A stretch of DNA of 64,000 nt, taken from Vespa crabro (Eukaryota; Arthropoda; Insecta; Hymenoptera; Vespidae). The position numbers and the translations under genes are program-made. Below the pieces are notes generated by a model. That model had not been told where the DNA came from. It saw nothing but the letters and a program-made list of their open reading frames with translations, and ran no database searches. The DNA lies in contig NW_025813595.1 of assembly GCF_910589235.1 (NCBI RefSeq), forward strand, positions 1,798,001 through 1,862,000, given 5' to 3'. This document shows positions 13,441 to 27,100 of this stretch, piece after piece (positions within the stretch are counted from its first letter, which is position 1; every line of letters starts with the position of its first letter).

Positions 13441-14330
13441 CAAATGTAACGATAATAATGAAAATAACGATAATGACGATAATAACGACAATAATAATAA
13501 TAATAATAACAATTAAAATTATAACGCTAATAACTATAATAATGGGAACAATAATAACGACCAAAACGTTAATAACGATAATAATAATAGCAATAATAGC
13601 GATAACATTGATAATAACAATCATCGTAATAATAACGGTAATAGTGGTAAAACTATGATAACGATATGAATGATAACAATAATTACATTAATTACGATAA
13701 TAGCGACAATAGTAATAATAATAATAACCATAATAACGATAATAACGAAATATAACGATTATAATAATAACAGTAATAACGATAATAAAGATTTTTACGA
13801 TAATATTAATAACGTTAATAACGATAATAACGATAATAATAATAATAATATCAAAGGTCATAACGATATTAACTAAAATAACGATAATCATGATAATAAC
13901 GATACTAATAATAATAATAATAACATTAATAACGATAATAACGATTATAATGATAATAACTATAATAACGTTATTATCAATAAGAGCAATAGTAATGATA
14001 GAGATATAGTAACAATAATGTTAATAACGTTATTAACGATAATAACGATAATAATATTAACAATAATAACGATTTTTACTATATTAAAAATAATAATAAT
14101 ATACGAGAACAAAGATAACAAAAACAATAATAATAGAAAACTAAGAAAAATATGGATAATAACGATAACAACGTCAGTAAAAATTATAATATTTTCGATA
14201 ATAACTATAATGACAATAATAATATTAACCATAATATCGATAATGATGTTAATAATACTAGTAGTAATAATTATAATAACGGTGATAACTATATTTATGA
14301 AAACAATAGTAACGATAGTATCGTTAATGT
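13440..14330 (+). repeat. Block 8, paralogue of 35.5-36.5 kb
   Basis: TATGAAAACAATAGTAACGA at 14296 matches 36441 (offset 22,145). AATATACGAGAACAAAGATA near 14098 corresponds to AATATACGATAACAAAG near 36276, and AGATTTTTACGATAATA near 13789 to the same word near 35819. The 35.9-kb copy contains a 138-bp tandem expansion not present here. Confidence 0.7.
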
Positions 14331-14394
14331 CAATTATTATAGTAGTAATAATATCAATAAAAACGATAATAACAATAATAATAATAATAATAAT

Positions 14395-17300
14395 AACAAT
14401 AATGACGATAATAACGGTAATAACAATAATACAAATTATAATAATGACGATAATAACGGTAATAACGCGTAATAATAAATACAACAGTAACAATAGTAAT
14501 AATGGAATAATAACGATGGTAACGAAATGGAAGATAATGGTAATAATATTAATTACGAAATTAAAGATAATAACGATAATAACGATATAAATAATATAAA
14601 TAATAATAATAATTATAATAATAATAAAAATAATAACGATAATAAATATGATAAAGTTAATAATACAAGTAATAATAACAATAATATAATTATTAAAGAT
14701 AATAAAGGTAAGAACGATAATAATAATCATAATAATAACAATAATATTCATAATAATATTAACGATAATAACGGTAATGACGATAAAAAGAGTAACGATA
14801 ATTACGATAATATCGATAATAATATTAACAATATTAACGATCATAAACATAATAGTAATAATAATAACATGTATAACGATAACAACTATAATAATAATAC
14901 AAAAGAAAATAATAACAATATTAACGATAATACCGATAATAAAAATAACTAAAATATCAAAAGTAGGAATAACGATAATATCGATAATAATATCAATAAA
15001 AATAAAAATAATAATAATAACAATAATAACAATAATAACGAGAGTAATAATAACGAAAATAATAATAAAAGCGGTAATAATAATAACAATAATAACGATA
15101 ATAGCGATAAAAATGATAACGATAATAAAGATAATATCTATAATAATAACAACAATATTAAAGAAAGGTATTTTAATAATAATAATAGTAATAACGATAA
15201 TAAAGATAATAATACTAATGATATTAACGATAATAGTAATAATTATAATAACGATAAGAACGACAATAAAGTTAATAATAATAATAATAACAATAACGAA
15301 AATAAGGATAATAACGATTATAATATTAATAAAAATTAAGAAAATAAGGATAATAACGATAGCAACGAAAATAATAATAACAATAATAGCGATAATAACG
15401 ATTTTAACGATAATAAGGATAATAATAATAATTAAAATAATGATAGAAACGGTAAAAACGATAATAACGAAAATAACGATGATAACGATAATATCGATAA
15501 TAATAAAAATAATAATAATAATAATGATCGTAACGATAATAAAGATACTAATAGCAGTAATCATAACAATAATCATAATAATAACTATAATAACGATAAT
15601 ATCGATAATAATAACAATAACAAAGTTAATAGAAATGATAATAATAGCGATAATAACGATAATTACTTTAATAATAATAACAATAATAAAGATAATACTG
15701 ATACTGACATTAATAACAATAATAATAATAGCAACAATAACGATAATTAAGATAATGAAAATTATAATTAAAACGATACTAAGGATAAGAACGATGTCAT
15801 CAAAAATATTAATAAGAAAAATAGAGATAATATCGATTATATTAATAAAAATATTAACAATTATATAGATGATTATATTAATAATATTAAAAATAATAAC
15901 AATAATAACAATATTAACGATTATAAGGATAATAAAAAAGACGATATTTACGAATATAACGATAAAAGAAATATTAATAATAACAATAATATGGATAATA
16001 AAGATATCGTCGATAATAATAATAACAATAAAAATGATAATATAGATATTAATATTATCAATATTTACGATAATAAGGATAATTTTAATAATAATAATAA
16101 CGATAATAACGGTTATAACGATAAATATAATAACGATAATAATAATAAAATAATAACGATAATAACGATAATAATAACAATATTAACAATAATAACAATA
16201 ATAGCGATAACAACGTTAATAATTTTAGAAATTATAACAATAATATTATTACTAACGATAATAACGATATTAAAGTTTCTAATAATAACGATAATAACGT
16301 TGATATCGATAATAATAATAACAATATTAACGATAATATCGATAATAATAATAATGACAATAACAACAACAAAACAGGTAATAAGGATAATAATATAAAC
16401 GATAATAACAATAATACTAATAATAATACTATCTATAATAACAATAAAAATGATAAAAACGATATTAATAATAACAACAAAATGATAATAACGATAATAA
16501 AAAAATAATAATATTAATGAGAAGAATAACGATGATACCGATAATAACGGTAATAATAATAATAAATATAAATATAATATCGTTAATAAGGATAGTAATA
16601 ATAATAATAATAATAAAGACTAAAATAATGATAACAATAATAATGATAAGGAGAAAAATAACGATAAAGTTTATAACCATAAAATCGATAACAACGATAA
16701 TAACGGTAATATTAATAATAATAATATCGATTATAAGGATAACAAAGATAAGAACGATTATAATATTAACAATATTAACAATAATAACTATAATAACGAT
16801 AGTAATAATAATATATATCTTGATATATATAGTAATATAGGATAAATATATAGATAGTGTTTATAAGGACGATATTAAATAAAAACGATAATAAAGAAAA
16901 TAACGATAATAACGATAATAACGAGAATAATAATTATAATAAAACGATAATAAAGACAATTTCGATTATAATAATAACGATAATAACACGAAAGTTATAA
17001 TAATAATAACGATAATATCGATAATATCGATTAAAGTATTACAATAAAATCGATAATAAAGATAATAATTACAATAATAACAATAATAACGAAAATAACG
17101 TAAATAAAAATTATATTATGTACGAAAATAACGATAATAACGACAAAAACAATAATAATAAGAATAATAACGATAACTACAAAATGACGATAATAGAAAT
17201 ATTAATAATAATGAAAACAAGGATAATAACGATAACAACTTTTATAATAATAATTATAATAGTAAAGATAGTAAAGATATGAACGATATTAACAATAATA

Positions 17301-17900
17301 ACAATAATAATGATAATTATAATACGATATTAAAGATTACAGTAATAATAATAATATTGATAGTTACAAAAATTACGATAATGTTGAAAATAATAATAAT
17401 AATAATAAAAATAATAAAGATATTAACGATAACAACTATATTAATGATAATAACTATAATAATTACAATAATAATAACAATCATTACGTAAATATCAATA
17501 ATAATGAAAACTATAATAATGATAATAAAGTTAATAACTTTAATATTAATAATAATAATAATGATAACAACGATAATAACAAGATTAATAATAATAACGA
17601 AAATAAGGATAATCACGATGACAACGATAATAATAATATTAATAATAATATCGATATCTACTATCATTCCTATAATTATAAAAATAGTAATATCGATAAT
17701 AAGGATAATTACGAAAGAAACGGTTATAACGATAATAACGATAATAACGGTAATAATTATAACAATAATGACGATAATAACGATAATTACGATAAAAATT
17801 ATAATAACGATAATTATAACAATAATAACGATGTGAAAAATTATGAAGATAATAATAATAACAATTATTACGACAATAATAATAAGAATAATAACGATAA
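14395..17900 (+). repeat. Block 9, left copy of the 34-kb segmental duplication
   Basis: Collinear with 49,055-52,700. Paired landmarks are AAATGGAAGATAATGG at 14525 and 49182, ACGATACTAAGGATAAGAAC at 15773 and 50090, AGTAATATAGGATAAATATA at 16831 and 51352, ATTATATTATGTACG at 17110 and 51632, and CTACTATCATTCCTATAATT at 17658 and 52459. The offsets (34,657; 34,317; 34,521; 34,522; 34,801) show indels of a few hundred bases. About 280 bp present at 52.2 kb is missing here near 17.64 kb. No gene is seen. Confidence 0.85.
16811..16905 (+). repeat. AT hairpin plus conserved off-pattern motif (left copy)
   Basis: An 8-bp perfect stem of alternating AT (16811-16818 with 16823-16830) has the loop CTTG. 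It is followed directly by AGTAATATAGGATAAATATA, then AGTGTTTATAAGGACGATAT and TAAATAAAAACG. Over the 57 bases from 16831 only one mismatch is seen against the 51.35-kb copy, although flanking satellite differs more. The composition does not fit the AAT/AAC/GAT pattern. It could be a relic of inserted sequence or a conserved site; no function can be assigned. Confidence 0.6.
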
Positions 17901-17929
17901 TAAAAATAATAACTATAATAACGATAACA

Positions 17930-19400
17930 ACAATGAAAATAATAGTAATAATAGATATATTAAAGTTAGTAAGGATAATAAAGATTATAATATTATTAAT
18001 AATGACGATAAATACGATACTAGCGACAATATTATTAATAATATTAACGTTAATAGGTATAATTACTATATAAAAGTTAATATTAATAACAATAATAATA
18101 ATGATAATAACGATAATAATAATAGCAATAATATCGATTTTTAATGTTAAGAATGATAATAATAATAACATTTATAACCATTATAACATTATCAACGATA
18201 ATAATAATAATGACGTTAATAATAATAATCATAATAAAGATATTTACAATAATTTCAACAATAATAATTCTAAAAATAATAATAATAATAATAGTAACCA
18301 TAAGAACGATAATATCGATAATAACGATTATAATAATAACAATAGTAACCATAATAAAGATAATAACGATAATAATATTAACGATAATATCTACATTATT
18401 GATAATATTAACAACTATAATAAAATTAATAACAATAAAGATAATAACAATATTAACGATAATAACGATAATATCGATAATAACAACAAAAATATTATTA
18501 ATAATTACATTAATAACAATAATAGGATAAAAACGATTATAACGATAATAATAATAACGATAATAACAATAATACCGATAATATTAGTATCAATATTTAC
18601 GAGAATTTCGATATTAATATTTGTAATAATAACAATAATAACGATCATAAAGATGATAGCGTCTATAATAATAACGATAATACCGATATTAATAATAATA
18701 ATATTATTGTTAGCAACAATAATAATGATAATGATGTTTATAATAGTAATAATAATTACGATTATAACGTTACAAACGATATTAATGCTAATAACGATAA
18801 TAACGATAATAAAAATAATAATAATAATAACAATAACGAAAGTAAGGATAATAACTATAACAATAAAAACTCTAATAGTGATAATATCGATTATAATAAT
18901 AATATTAACGATAATATCAGTCTTAATATTAACAGTAATAACATTAAAAACGATAATAACGATAATAAAAATAATAACCATAACAACGATAATAATAACA
19001 TTATTACTAATTACAATATTAACGATAATAACGGTAATAAAAATAACAATAATGACGATATTAACTAAAATAGTGTTAACAATTGTAACGAAAACAACGA
19101 TAACAACATTAATAATAATAATAATAATAGCGAAGGTAAGTATAATAACGATGCCATCGATAAAAATAATAAAAATTAGAACGATAATATAGATAATAAC
19201 GATAATAATAATACTAATAATAACGATAATAACGATTATGACATTAAAATTATTATTGATAATAACTTCAATCGTAATAATAATAATAACGATAATATCG
19301 ATATTAACGATAATAATAATAATAATAATAATAAAAATATTGACGATATTGACGATAATAAAGATAATAACACTAATAATTATAAAAACGACAAGAATAA
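17930..19400 (+). repeat. Block 10, paralogue of 54.7-56.25 kb
   Basis: AGTAATAATAGATATATTAA near 17943 matches 54727, and TTAATGTTAAGAATGATAAT at 18141 matches 54961 (offset 36,820). AATAGTGTTAACAATTGTAA near 19068 matches 55649, and GATGCCATCGATAA at 19150 matches 55981. The larger offset than in block 9 reflects about 2 kb of extra sequence at 52.7-54.7 kb. Confidence 0.8.
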
Positions 19401-19620
19401 TAATAAAATATCTATAGTAACAATAATAACGATAATGACGATAACAACGATAATAATATTACTAATATTAATAATAATAACGAAATTAAGTATAATAACG
19501 ATGCCATCGATAATAATAATAAAAATAAGAATGATAATAAAGATAATAACGATAATAATAATACTAATAATAACGATAAAAACGATAATAACAACAAACG
19601 TATTAAAAATAATAACGATA
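19130..19620 (+). repeat. 350-bp spaced local duplication
   Basis: GATGCCATCGATAA, followed by AATAATAAAAAT, a GATAAT-rich stretch and AATACTAATAATAACGATAA, begins at 19150 and again at 19500. A single copy is at 55981. The segment between the copies is ordinary satellite. Confidence 0.75.
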
Positions 19621-20163
19621 ATAACGATACTAACGATAATAGCGATAATAATAATTACAACAAAAACAATTTTAACGATAATAACAATAATAACAATTAT
19701 AATAATGACGGTAATAACGATGACAATCGTAATAATGATAATAACGATAATAACGATAATAACGATAATAAAAATGATAATAATAGTAATAATAAAGATA
19801 CCAATGATGTAAAAGATTCTAACGATAATAATAATAACAAAGATAACGATAATAACCATAATGGTGATAAGAACGATAATAATATTAATAATAATAAAAA
19901 TAATAACGACAATAAGGACAATAACGATAATAATAGTAGTAATATTAACAATATTAAGATTAATAACTATAAAAACGATAATAGCAGCAATAATAGTAGT
20001 AATAAATAAAGTAATAATTATAATTACGATTAAGACGATTTTAACGATAATAATAATTGCAAAAATTACGATAATATCGATAATGATAATAACAATATTA
20101 ACGATAATATCGAATATAATAATAACATTAATAATTATAATAACGATAATCACGATTATGAAG

Positions 20164-20202
<39 letters not shown>

Positions 20203-20440
20203 GTAATAATAATAATAATAATAACAATAATAAAGATAATAATGACACAATAATGATAATAATAATAATAATAATAATAACAATAATAACGATAAAAATA
20301 ATAGAAAATTAACAATAAAATCAATAATAACGATAAAAAAGATAATAACGATAATATCGATAATAATAAATAGCGATAAAAACAATAACAATATTCACGA
20401 TAATATTGACAATATTAAAGATAATATTGATAATAATTTT
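19600..20440 (+). repeat. Plain satellite, no gene
   Basis: Contains three intact nonamers (19743-19769). A word around 19801, ACCAATGATGTAAAAGATTC, resembles AACGATGTAAATGATTCTAA near 46621. Interrupted AAT-rich sequence runs around 20,160-20,230. No other structure was recognised. Confidence 0.55.
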
Positions 20441-20870
20441 AATACGATAATAATTATCATAATTATAGTAGTAATAGCGATAATAACGATATTAAAAATA
20501 AAAATACAAATAATAACGATAATATAGATAATAATAATGAAATTCATAACGTTAATAATGATATTAACAATTATAACGGAAATTATAAAAAAATTGATAA
20601 CGCTAATATCGATAATAAAGACATAATATTATTAATAATAACGATAGTAACGATTATAATGTAAATAATAATAAATCAATATCGAAAATAACGATAATAA
20701 CGGTAAAATCAATAATAATAATAGTAAGAATACTAGTAATAATAATAATGACAAGTACGATAATAACGATAATAATAATAGTTATAATAACATTTTAAAA
20801 ATAATAACGATAACAACAATAATAACTATATCTATAATAACGATAATAAAGACAATAATAATAATAATAA
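20441..20870 (+). repeat. C-B composite unit
   Basis: Word C (AATACGATAATAATTATCAT) starts at 20441 and word B (AGTTATAATAACATT) at 20780, 339 bp apart. This is close to the 334 bp at 8361/8695 and the 331 bp at 47368/47699. Between them lies ATAATATTATTAATAA near 20632, which also precedes B at 8537 and 38910. Confidence 0.7.
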
Positions 20871-20991
20871 TAATAATATCGAAATTAACTATAATAACGA
20901 TAATAACCATAATGGCGATAATAACGGAAATATCGATAATAATAATAATAATAATAATAACAGTAATAACAATAATAACTATAATAACGAC

Positions 20992-21063
<72 letters not shown>
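20992..21063 (+). repeat. (AAT)24, longest pure microsatellite
   Basis: Seventy-two bases of uninterrupted AAT, bounded by AACGAC on the left and ATCATAATATAAG on the right. It is the longest pure run I saw in the window. Confidence 0.92.
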
Positions 21064-21064
<1 letters not shown>

Positions 21065-21099
21065 TCATAATATAAGATAATGACGACAATCACAATCAT

Positions 21100-21133
21100 A
21101 ATATTAATATTAATAATAATAACGATAATAATG

Positions 21134-21164
<31 letters not shown>

Positions 21165-21400
21165 TAATAACAATAAAAACGATTATGATAGGAATAATAT
21201 TAATAATAATAACGATAATAATGATAATAACGATAATAACTATAATAATGATAATATTAATAATTATTATAACGATAATAACGATAATATCTATAATAAT
21301 ATTAATAAGAGCGATAGTAACGTTAATATTAATAACTATAAATTAGATAATAATGATATTAATGAAAATAACTATAATAATAAGAATAAATATAAAAATA
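21100..21400 (+). repeat. G and F family copies
   Basis: A G-family word (GATTATGATAGGAATAATAT) starts near 21181 and an F-family word (AACTATAAATTAGATAATAA) at 21334. They are separated by AATAAGAGCGATAGTAACGT. The same G, AATAAGAGCGAT, F order is found at 32,421-32,617 and 48,074-48,338, defining another composite unit. Confidence 0.7.
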
Positions 21401-21885
21401 ATATCTATAATAACAATAACAATAATAACAATAATAACGATTATTACGATAATAAGGATAGTAATATTGACTATAATAATGATAACAAAGATAATAACCG
21501 CAATAATAAATAATATAATAATATCGATAATAAGGTTAATTACGAAAATAACTGTAATAAGGATAATAACAATAATAACGATAATAATAATAATAATAAA
21601 AATTATACTAACGAAAATAACAACTAAAGCGATTATAATAAAAACAACAAATAAAGATAATAACGATATTAACAATAATAACGATAATAATAATAAAAAT
21701 AATACGATAATAACGATAATAATAATAAAAATTATAACGATAATAACGATAATGGCGAAAACACCGATAATAATAATAATAATACCGATAATAAAGATAA
21801 TAAAGGTAATAATAATAATAACAGTAATAATAGTAATAATAGAAATAATAACGATAATAACGATAATGACGATTATAATAATAAT
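21400..21885 (+). repeat. Plain degenerate satellite
   Basis: No gene. The words ATTATACTAACGAAAATAAC and AAGCGATTATAATAAAAAC near 21601-21646 have no partner that I noticed. Confidence 0.5.
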
Positions 21886-22760
21886 GACACTAACGGTAAT
21901 AGTGATTAAAACGATAATAACGATATTAACATAATAAAAATAAAGATAATATCGAAAATAAGGGTAATAATAATAAAATTAATAACGATAAAAAAGACAA
22001 ATAATGATAAATGTAATAACATTAATAACAATAATAACAATAATTACAATAATAATAATAATGACAATACCGGTAATAGTAATTAAAACGATAATAACAT
22101 TATTAACATAATAAAAATAAAGATAATATCGAAAATAAGAGTAATAATAATAGAATTAATAACGATAAAAACGACAAATAATGATAAATGTAATAACAAT
22201 TATAATGGTAATAACGACAATAACCATAATAACGATAATAAGCAAAAGAACAACAGTAGTAACGATTATTACGATAATAATGGTATTAATAATAGTAATA
22301 ATATCATTAATAACAATAATAAAGATAATAACGGTATTAATGATAGTAACGCTAATATAAATAATAATGTCAACAATTATAACGATAAGGACGTGTATAA
22401 TAATAATGTTAATACCGATAATAAAAAAAATGTTAATAGCGATAATAATTATAAAAATAATAATGATAATAAACATAATTACGCTAATAAAGATAATAAT
22501 AAAAATAATAATAATAATAACAATAATAACGATTAAATCGATACTAACGATAATAAACATAATATTAAGAATTATAATGATAATAACAATAATAACTAAA
22601 ATAACGATAATAACAAAGATAATAATAAAAATAACGATAAGAAAGAAAATAACGATACTAAATATAATAATAATGATAATGAAGATAATAATAATAATAA
22701 TAATAACAATAATTACGATAATATCGATAATAATTATAACAATAATAACGATAAAAACGA
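21885..22760 (+). repeat. Block 11, paralogue of 56.9-57.56 kb, with a 177-bp tandem
   Basis: AGCAAAAGAACAACAGTAGT at 22241 matches 57052 (offset 34,811). AAAAAAAATGTTAAT near 22426 matches 57231, and GATACTAAATATAATAATAA near 22653 matches 57460. Left of these, a 177-bp unit is present twice (AACATAATAAAAATAAAGAT at 21928 and 22105; GACAAATAATGATAAATG at 21996 and 22173). The 57-kb copy has one unit, so the tandem arose here or was lost there. Confidence 0.8.
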
Positions 22761-23590
22761 TAATAACGATAATAATAATAACAGTCACAAGGATAATATA
22801 GATAATACTCATAACAATATTAAAGATAATATCGATAATAATAGTAATAATGGTAACAATAATAACTATAATAACGATAATAACGATAATAATACTAACG
22901 ATAAAAACGAGAATAGTAATAATAATAATAATATTTACGATATTATCGATAAAAATCATAACAATAATAACAATAAATACGATAATAAATAAAATAACGA
23001 TAGTAACAAGGACGATAATAACGATAATAGTAATTACAGAAATATATATAGTAACAGTAATAATGATAATTACGACAATAGTAATAATAATAATAAAGAT
23101 AATAACGATATTGTCGATAATAATAATAATTAAATATATAATAAAATATTAATGATAATAACGATAATAGTGATAATACCGATAATTATAATAATAATTA
23201 CAATAATAACTATAATTACAATAATAATAAAAACAATAATAACGGTGAGAACGATAATGAGGATAATAATAAAACCAATATAACTATATTACGATAACAA
23301 CGTATAATAATAATATTAACGGAAAAAACCATAATAATAAGAATTATAAAGATACTAACGATTATAATGATAGTAACGGTAATAATAATATTAATAACAA
23401 TAATAACGATACAAACGATATGAACAATAATAATATTAACAATAATATCGATAACAACGATAATAACGATAATTATAATAGTTAAATTTCTATAATAAGG
23501 TTTATAACGAAAGAACGACAATTATAGTAACAATAAAAACAATAATAATGATAATAATGATAGTAATAATATTAATAAGACCGATAATAA
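22760..23590 (+). repeat. Plain degenerate satellite
   Basis: No gene. Off-pattern words without recognised partners include ATTAAATATATAATAAAATA near 23129, ACGGAAAAAACCATAATAAT near 23320 and AATAAGGTTTATAACGAAAG near 23493. Nothing else was found. Confidence 0.5.
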
Positions 23591-24353
23591 TAATAATATC
23601 GATAATAATAGAAGTAATAATAAAAATAACAAAAATATCGATATTAACGATAACTATAATAACTATAATTACGATAATAACAATAGTAATAAGGACAATA
23701 ATATCGAAAACAACGATAAAACGATATTATTAGTAATAAAAGTAAAGATAATATCGGTAAAGTGGATAATTATAATAATATTATATTCGATAATAACGAT
23801 AATAAAAATAATAATAATACTAACTATAATATTGCTAATAGTAACAACTATAAATTCGATAATAATGATATTAATGAAAATAACTAAAATAATAATAGTA
23901 TATATAACAATAATAACGATAATAACAATATTAATTATATCATCAATAACGATAATTACGATAACGATAGTAATAATTACAAAAATGACGATAACAAAGA
24001 TGATAATGATAATAATAATAATAAAAATATTATCGATAATAAGGTTAATTACGAAAATAACGGTAATAAAGATAATAACAATAATAACGACAATAATAAT
24101 AATAATAATAATAACGATACGAACGATAATAACGATAATAATACATATAATAATAATGATAATAACGTTATTAACAATAATAACGACATTAATAGTTACA
24201 ATAAAAACGATAACCTATAATAATTATAATAACGATAATTATAAAAACAATAATTACCATAATAACGATATTAACAAAAATAATAATAATAAGAATAACA
24301 ACGATAATATAGAAATAACGATAATAATAATAACAATTATAACAATAATAACG

Positions 24354-24404
<51 letters not shown>

Positions 24405-24860
24405 TTATGGAAAATAACGATAATTTCGCTAATAATAATAGTATTAATAACGATGATAAGGATAATAACGATAACATCGATAATAGCAATATCAATAATA
24501 TCGATAATAACTATAATAATGATAAGAATGAAAATAATAATAATGATAATAGTGATAATAGTGATAACAAATATAATAACGATAGTAATAATGGCAAATA
24601 TAACGATAATAACTGTATTGATGATAACAATAATAACGACAATTACGATAATATCGATAATAATATTAACATGTATAAAGATAATAACGATAATAATAAT
24701 AATAACAGCAACAATAATAACGATAATAACGATAACAATAATAACATTAATATCGTTAATAACTACAATAATGATAATAACGATTCTAATTATAAAAGTG
24801 ATAGCAATAATAACGATATTTAAAACAATAATAAAATTAATAATGTTAGAGAAAATAACT
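23590..24860 (+). repeat. Block 2, third copy
   Basis: Order matches 1.5-3.0 and 33.1-34.7 kb: ATATCGGTAAAGTGGATAA at 23751, the F word at 23846, TATAATAATTATAATAACG near 24217, and ATGGAAAATAACGATAATTT at 24407. It contains an (AAT)16 run at 24356-24403 exactly where the 2.5-kb copy has a shorter mixed run and the 34.2-kb copy an interrupted one. Confidence 0.75.
24356..24403 (+). repeat. (AAT)16 microsatellite
   Basis: Forty-eight bases of pure AAT, ending at ATTATGG. It lies at an orthologous position within the three-copy block 2, where the other two copies are interrupted, so expansion was local. Confidence 0.88.
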
Positions 24861-25440
24861 ATATTAACGATAATAACGATAATAACGATAGTAACGATAG
24901 TAACGATAAAATGATACTAACGACATTAATAATTGTAAAAGCAACAATAATATCAATACTAAGGATAATATCGATAATAACAATAATAACGATAATAACG
25001 ATAATAAGCATTATAAAAATGAAAATAGAAGTAACAATAATAACGATAATCACGATAATAGCCATAATAATAATTCGATAATAACGATAATAATAATAAT
25101 AATAATAACGGTTATGACAACAATAACGATAATAGCTATAATAATAACAACGATAATAACAATAATAATTATAAAATTAATATTGATCGTAACAATAATA
25201 ACGATAATGATGATAATAATAATAATAGTAATAACGATTATAACGATAAAAACTATAATAACGATAACATTAATAAAATTAATAACGATACTTATTTTAA
25301 TGACGAAAATAATTATTGTAATAATAACGATAAATACAATTATTCAAACAATAATAATAACGATAAAAACGATAAAAGCAATAATAATAATTACGATAAT
25401 AACGATAATAGCAGCAATAGTAATAATAATAATAATAACA
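24860..25440 (+). repeat. Plain degenerate satellite
   Basis: Begins with three tandem near-nonamers followed by GATAGTAACGATAGTAACGA (near 24887). No gene and no clear paralogous landmark was recognised. Confidence 0.5.
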
Positions 25441-25665
25441 ATAATAAAGATTATAACGATATTAAAAATAATATGAATAAAGTCAATAACGATCCTAACG
25501 ACAATAACGATGATATTAATAACAATTATAACGAAAATAACGATAATAACGATTATAACTGTTTTAAGAATATTATTAATATTAACGATAATATCGAAAA
25601 TAATAATAATAATAGAAGTAATAATATCAATAATAACAATATTAAAGATAATAACGATAATACTG

Positions 25666-25696
<31 letters not shown>

Positions 25697-26030
25697 TAAT
25701 AATCATAACAATAATAACGGTATTAACGGGAACGACGATAATAATAGTGATAATATCGATAATAAGGATAATAACGATAACATCAATAACAATAATTACA
25801 ATAATGACGATAATAACTAAAATAATCAAAATAATAATAATGATATCAACGATAATGAAGATGAAAACTATTATAATAATAATCATAATAACCATAAGAA
25901 CGATAATAGTAATAATAACTGTAACGATAATAAAGGTAATAAGGATAATATTGATAACAACGATAATAACGATAATAACAATAATAATACAAATAAAAAT
26001 AAAGAGAAGAACGAAATTAACGTAAATAAC
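25440..26030 (+). repeat. Block 12, paralogue of 59.69-60.06 kb
   Basis: AAAGTCAATAACGATCCTAA near 25479 matches 59735, GATCCTAACG at 25491 matches 59747 (offset 34,256), and AATGAAGATGAAAAC at 25854 matches 60005 (offset 34,151). A paralogous CG-to-TG difference is visible just after GATCCTAACGACAATAA. The copies then diverge. Confidence 0.75.
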
Positions 26031-27100
26031 GATATTAATAATAATAAAAATGACGATAATAACCATTATAATGGGAATAACGATAATAACGATAATATTT
26101 ATAATAATAAAATCAATAGTAACAATAATAACGATAATAACGATAATAATACTAACTATAATAATGATAATAACAATAATAATTTTAATAACGATAATAA
26201 TTAAAATAATAATAGCAATAATAACGATAATAACGATAACAACGTTAATAACATTATTAATAATTATGATGATAAAGAAACTAAGAATAATAACGGTGTA
26301 AACGATAATAATTATAAAAATAATATCGATGATAAAGATAATAAAGATAATAATAATAATAATAACGATAATAACGATTATAATGATTATATCTTTAATA
26401 ATGATAATAATAGTGGTAATAATAACAATAATAACATTATTAACAATAATAACGATAATAACGTTATAATCGATAATATTATTATTAATATTTAATATTA
26501 TTAATATATAATATAATATTATTATATTAATAATAATATTATCGATTATAACGGTAATAACGATAATGACATTAATAATAATAAAATTAATAACGATAAT
26601 AACGTTTATAACGAAAATAATAATAGCAATAATAACGATAATAAGGATAGTAATAATAATAATAGTAATAAAAATAATATCGAAAATAACGGTAATAACG
26701 ATTACGCAGATAATAATAATAATAATAAGATAATACAGACAAAAATGATAATAACGATGACAACGATTAAAATAATAACAATAATTCCGATAATAACAGT
26801 AATAACGACAATAATTATATTTATAATAATAATAATAATAATAATAACGATAATAACGATAATAACGATAATAACGATATTAATAAAAATAATGATAAAT
26901 ATAACAACAAATAACGATAGTGATGAAAATAAAATTATAATAATAACGATAATTTCTATAATAGTGCTAATAATAATAACGATAATAACGCAAAAATTAT
27001 AATAACAATAATAATAATAATATTATTATTAACAATAATAACGATAACAACGACAATAGTGATAAAAATATTAATAATGAAATAGAAAATAAGGTTAATA
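26030..27100 (+). repeat. Satellite surrounding the large inverted repeat
   Basis: Apart from the palindrome at 26462-26553 and three intact nonamers at 26846-26872, this is ordinary degenerate satellite. A short stretch near 26,723-26,760 (AATACAGACAAAAATGATAA) is off-pattern. No gene. Confidence 0.55.
26462..26553. repeat. 92-bp inverted repeat with perfect 30-nt arms
   Basis: The left arm 26462-26491 (CGTTATAATCGATAATATTA to the middle) and right arm 26524-26553 (ending TTATCGATTATAACG) are exact reverse complements over 30 bases, separated by 32 bases that are almost entirely A and T. The spacer has its own 7-bp stem (AATATTA at 26494 with TAATATT at 26514). On this strongly A-polarised strand an inverted repeat requires a local strand flip, so decay alone does not readily produce it. 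It could form a cruciform; a fold-back, a small palindromic element or a replication-related rearrangement are possibilities. Confidence 0.85.

Noticed and set aside
13960..15576. Minus-strand open frame of 538 codons
   Set aside because: Made of Ile/Val/Asn with patches of Leu/Ser and Tyr/Arg where triplet phase slips. All three minus frames of the repeat lack stops, so long frames are expected.
16811..16905. Possible rho-independent terminator or promoter box (TATAAT-like and AT hairpin)
   Set aside because: TATAAT-like words occur almost everywhere by composition, the stem has no GC pairs, and there is no adjacent gene. Kept only as an unexplained conserved element.
20992..21063. Possible telomeric repeat
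   Set aside because: It is pure AAT with no G-rich strand, is internal, and matches no known telomere motif. Similar runs are scattered along the window.
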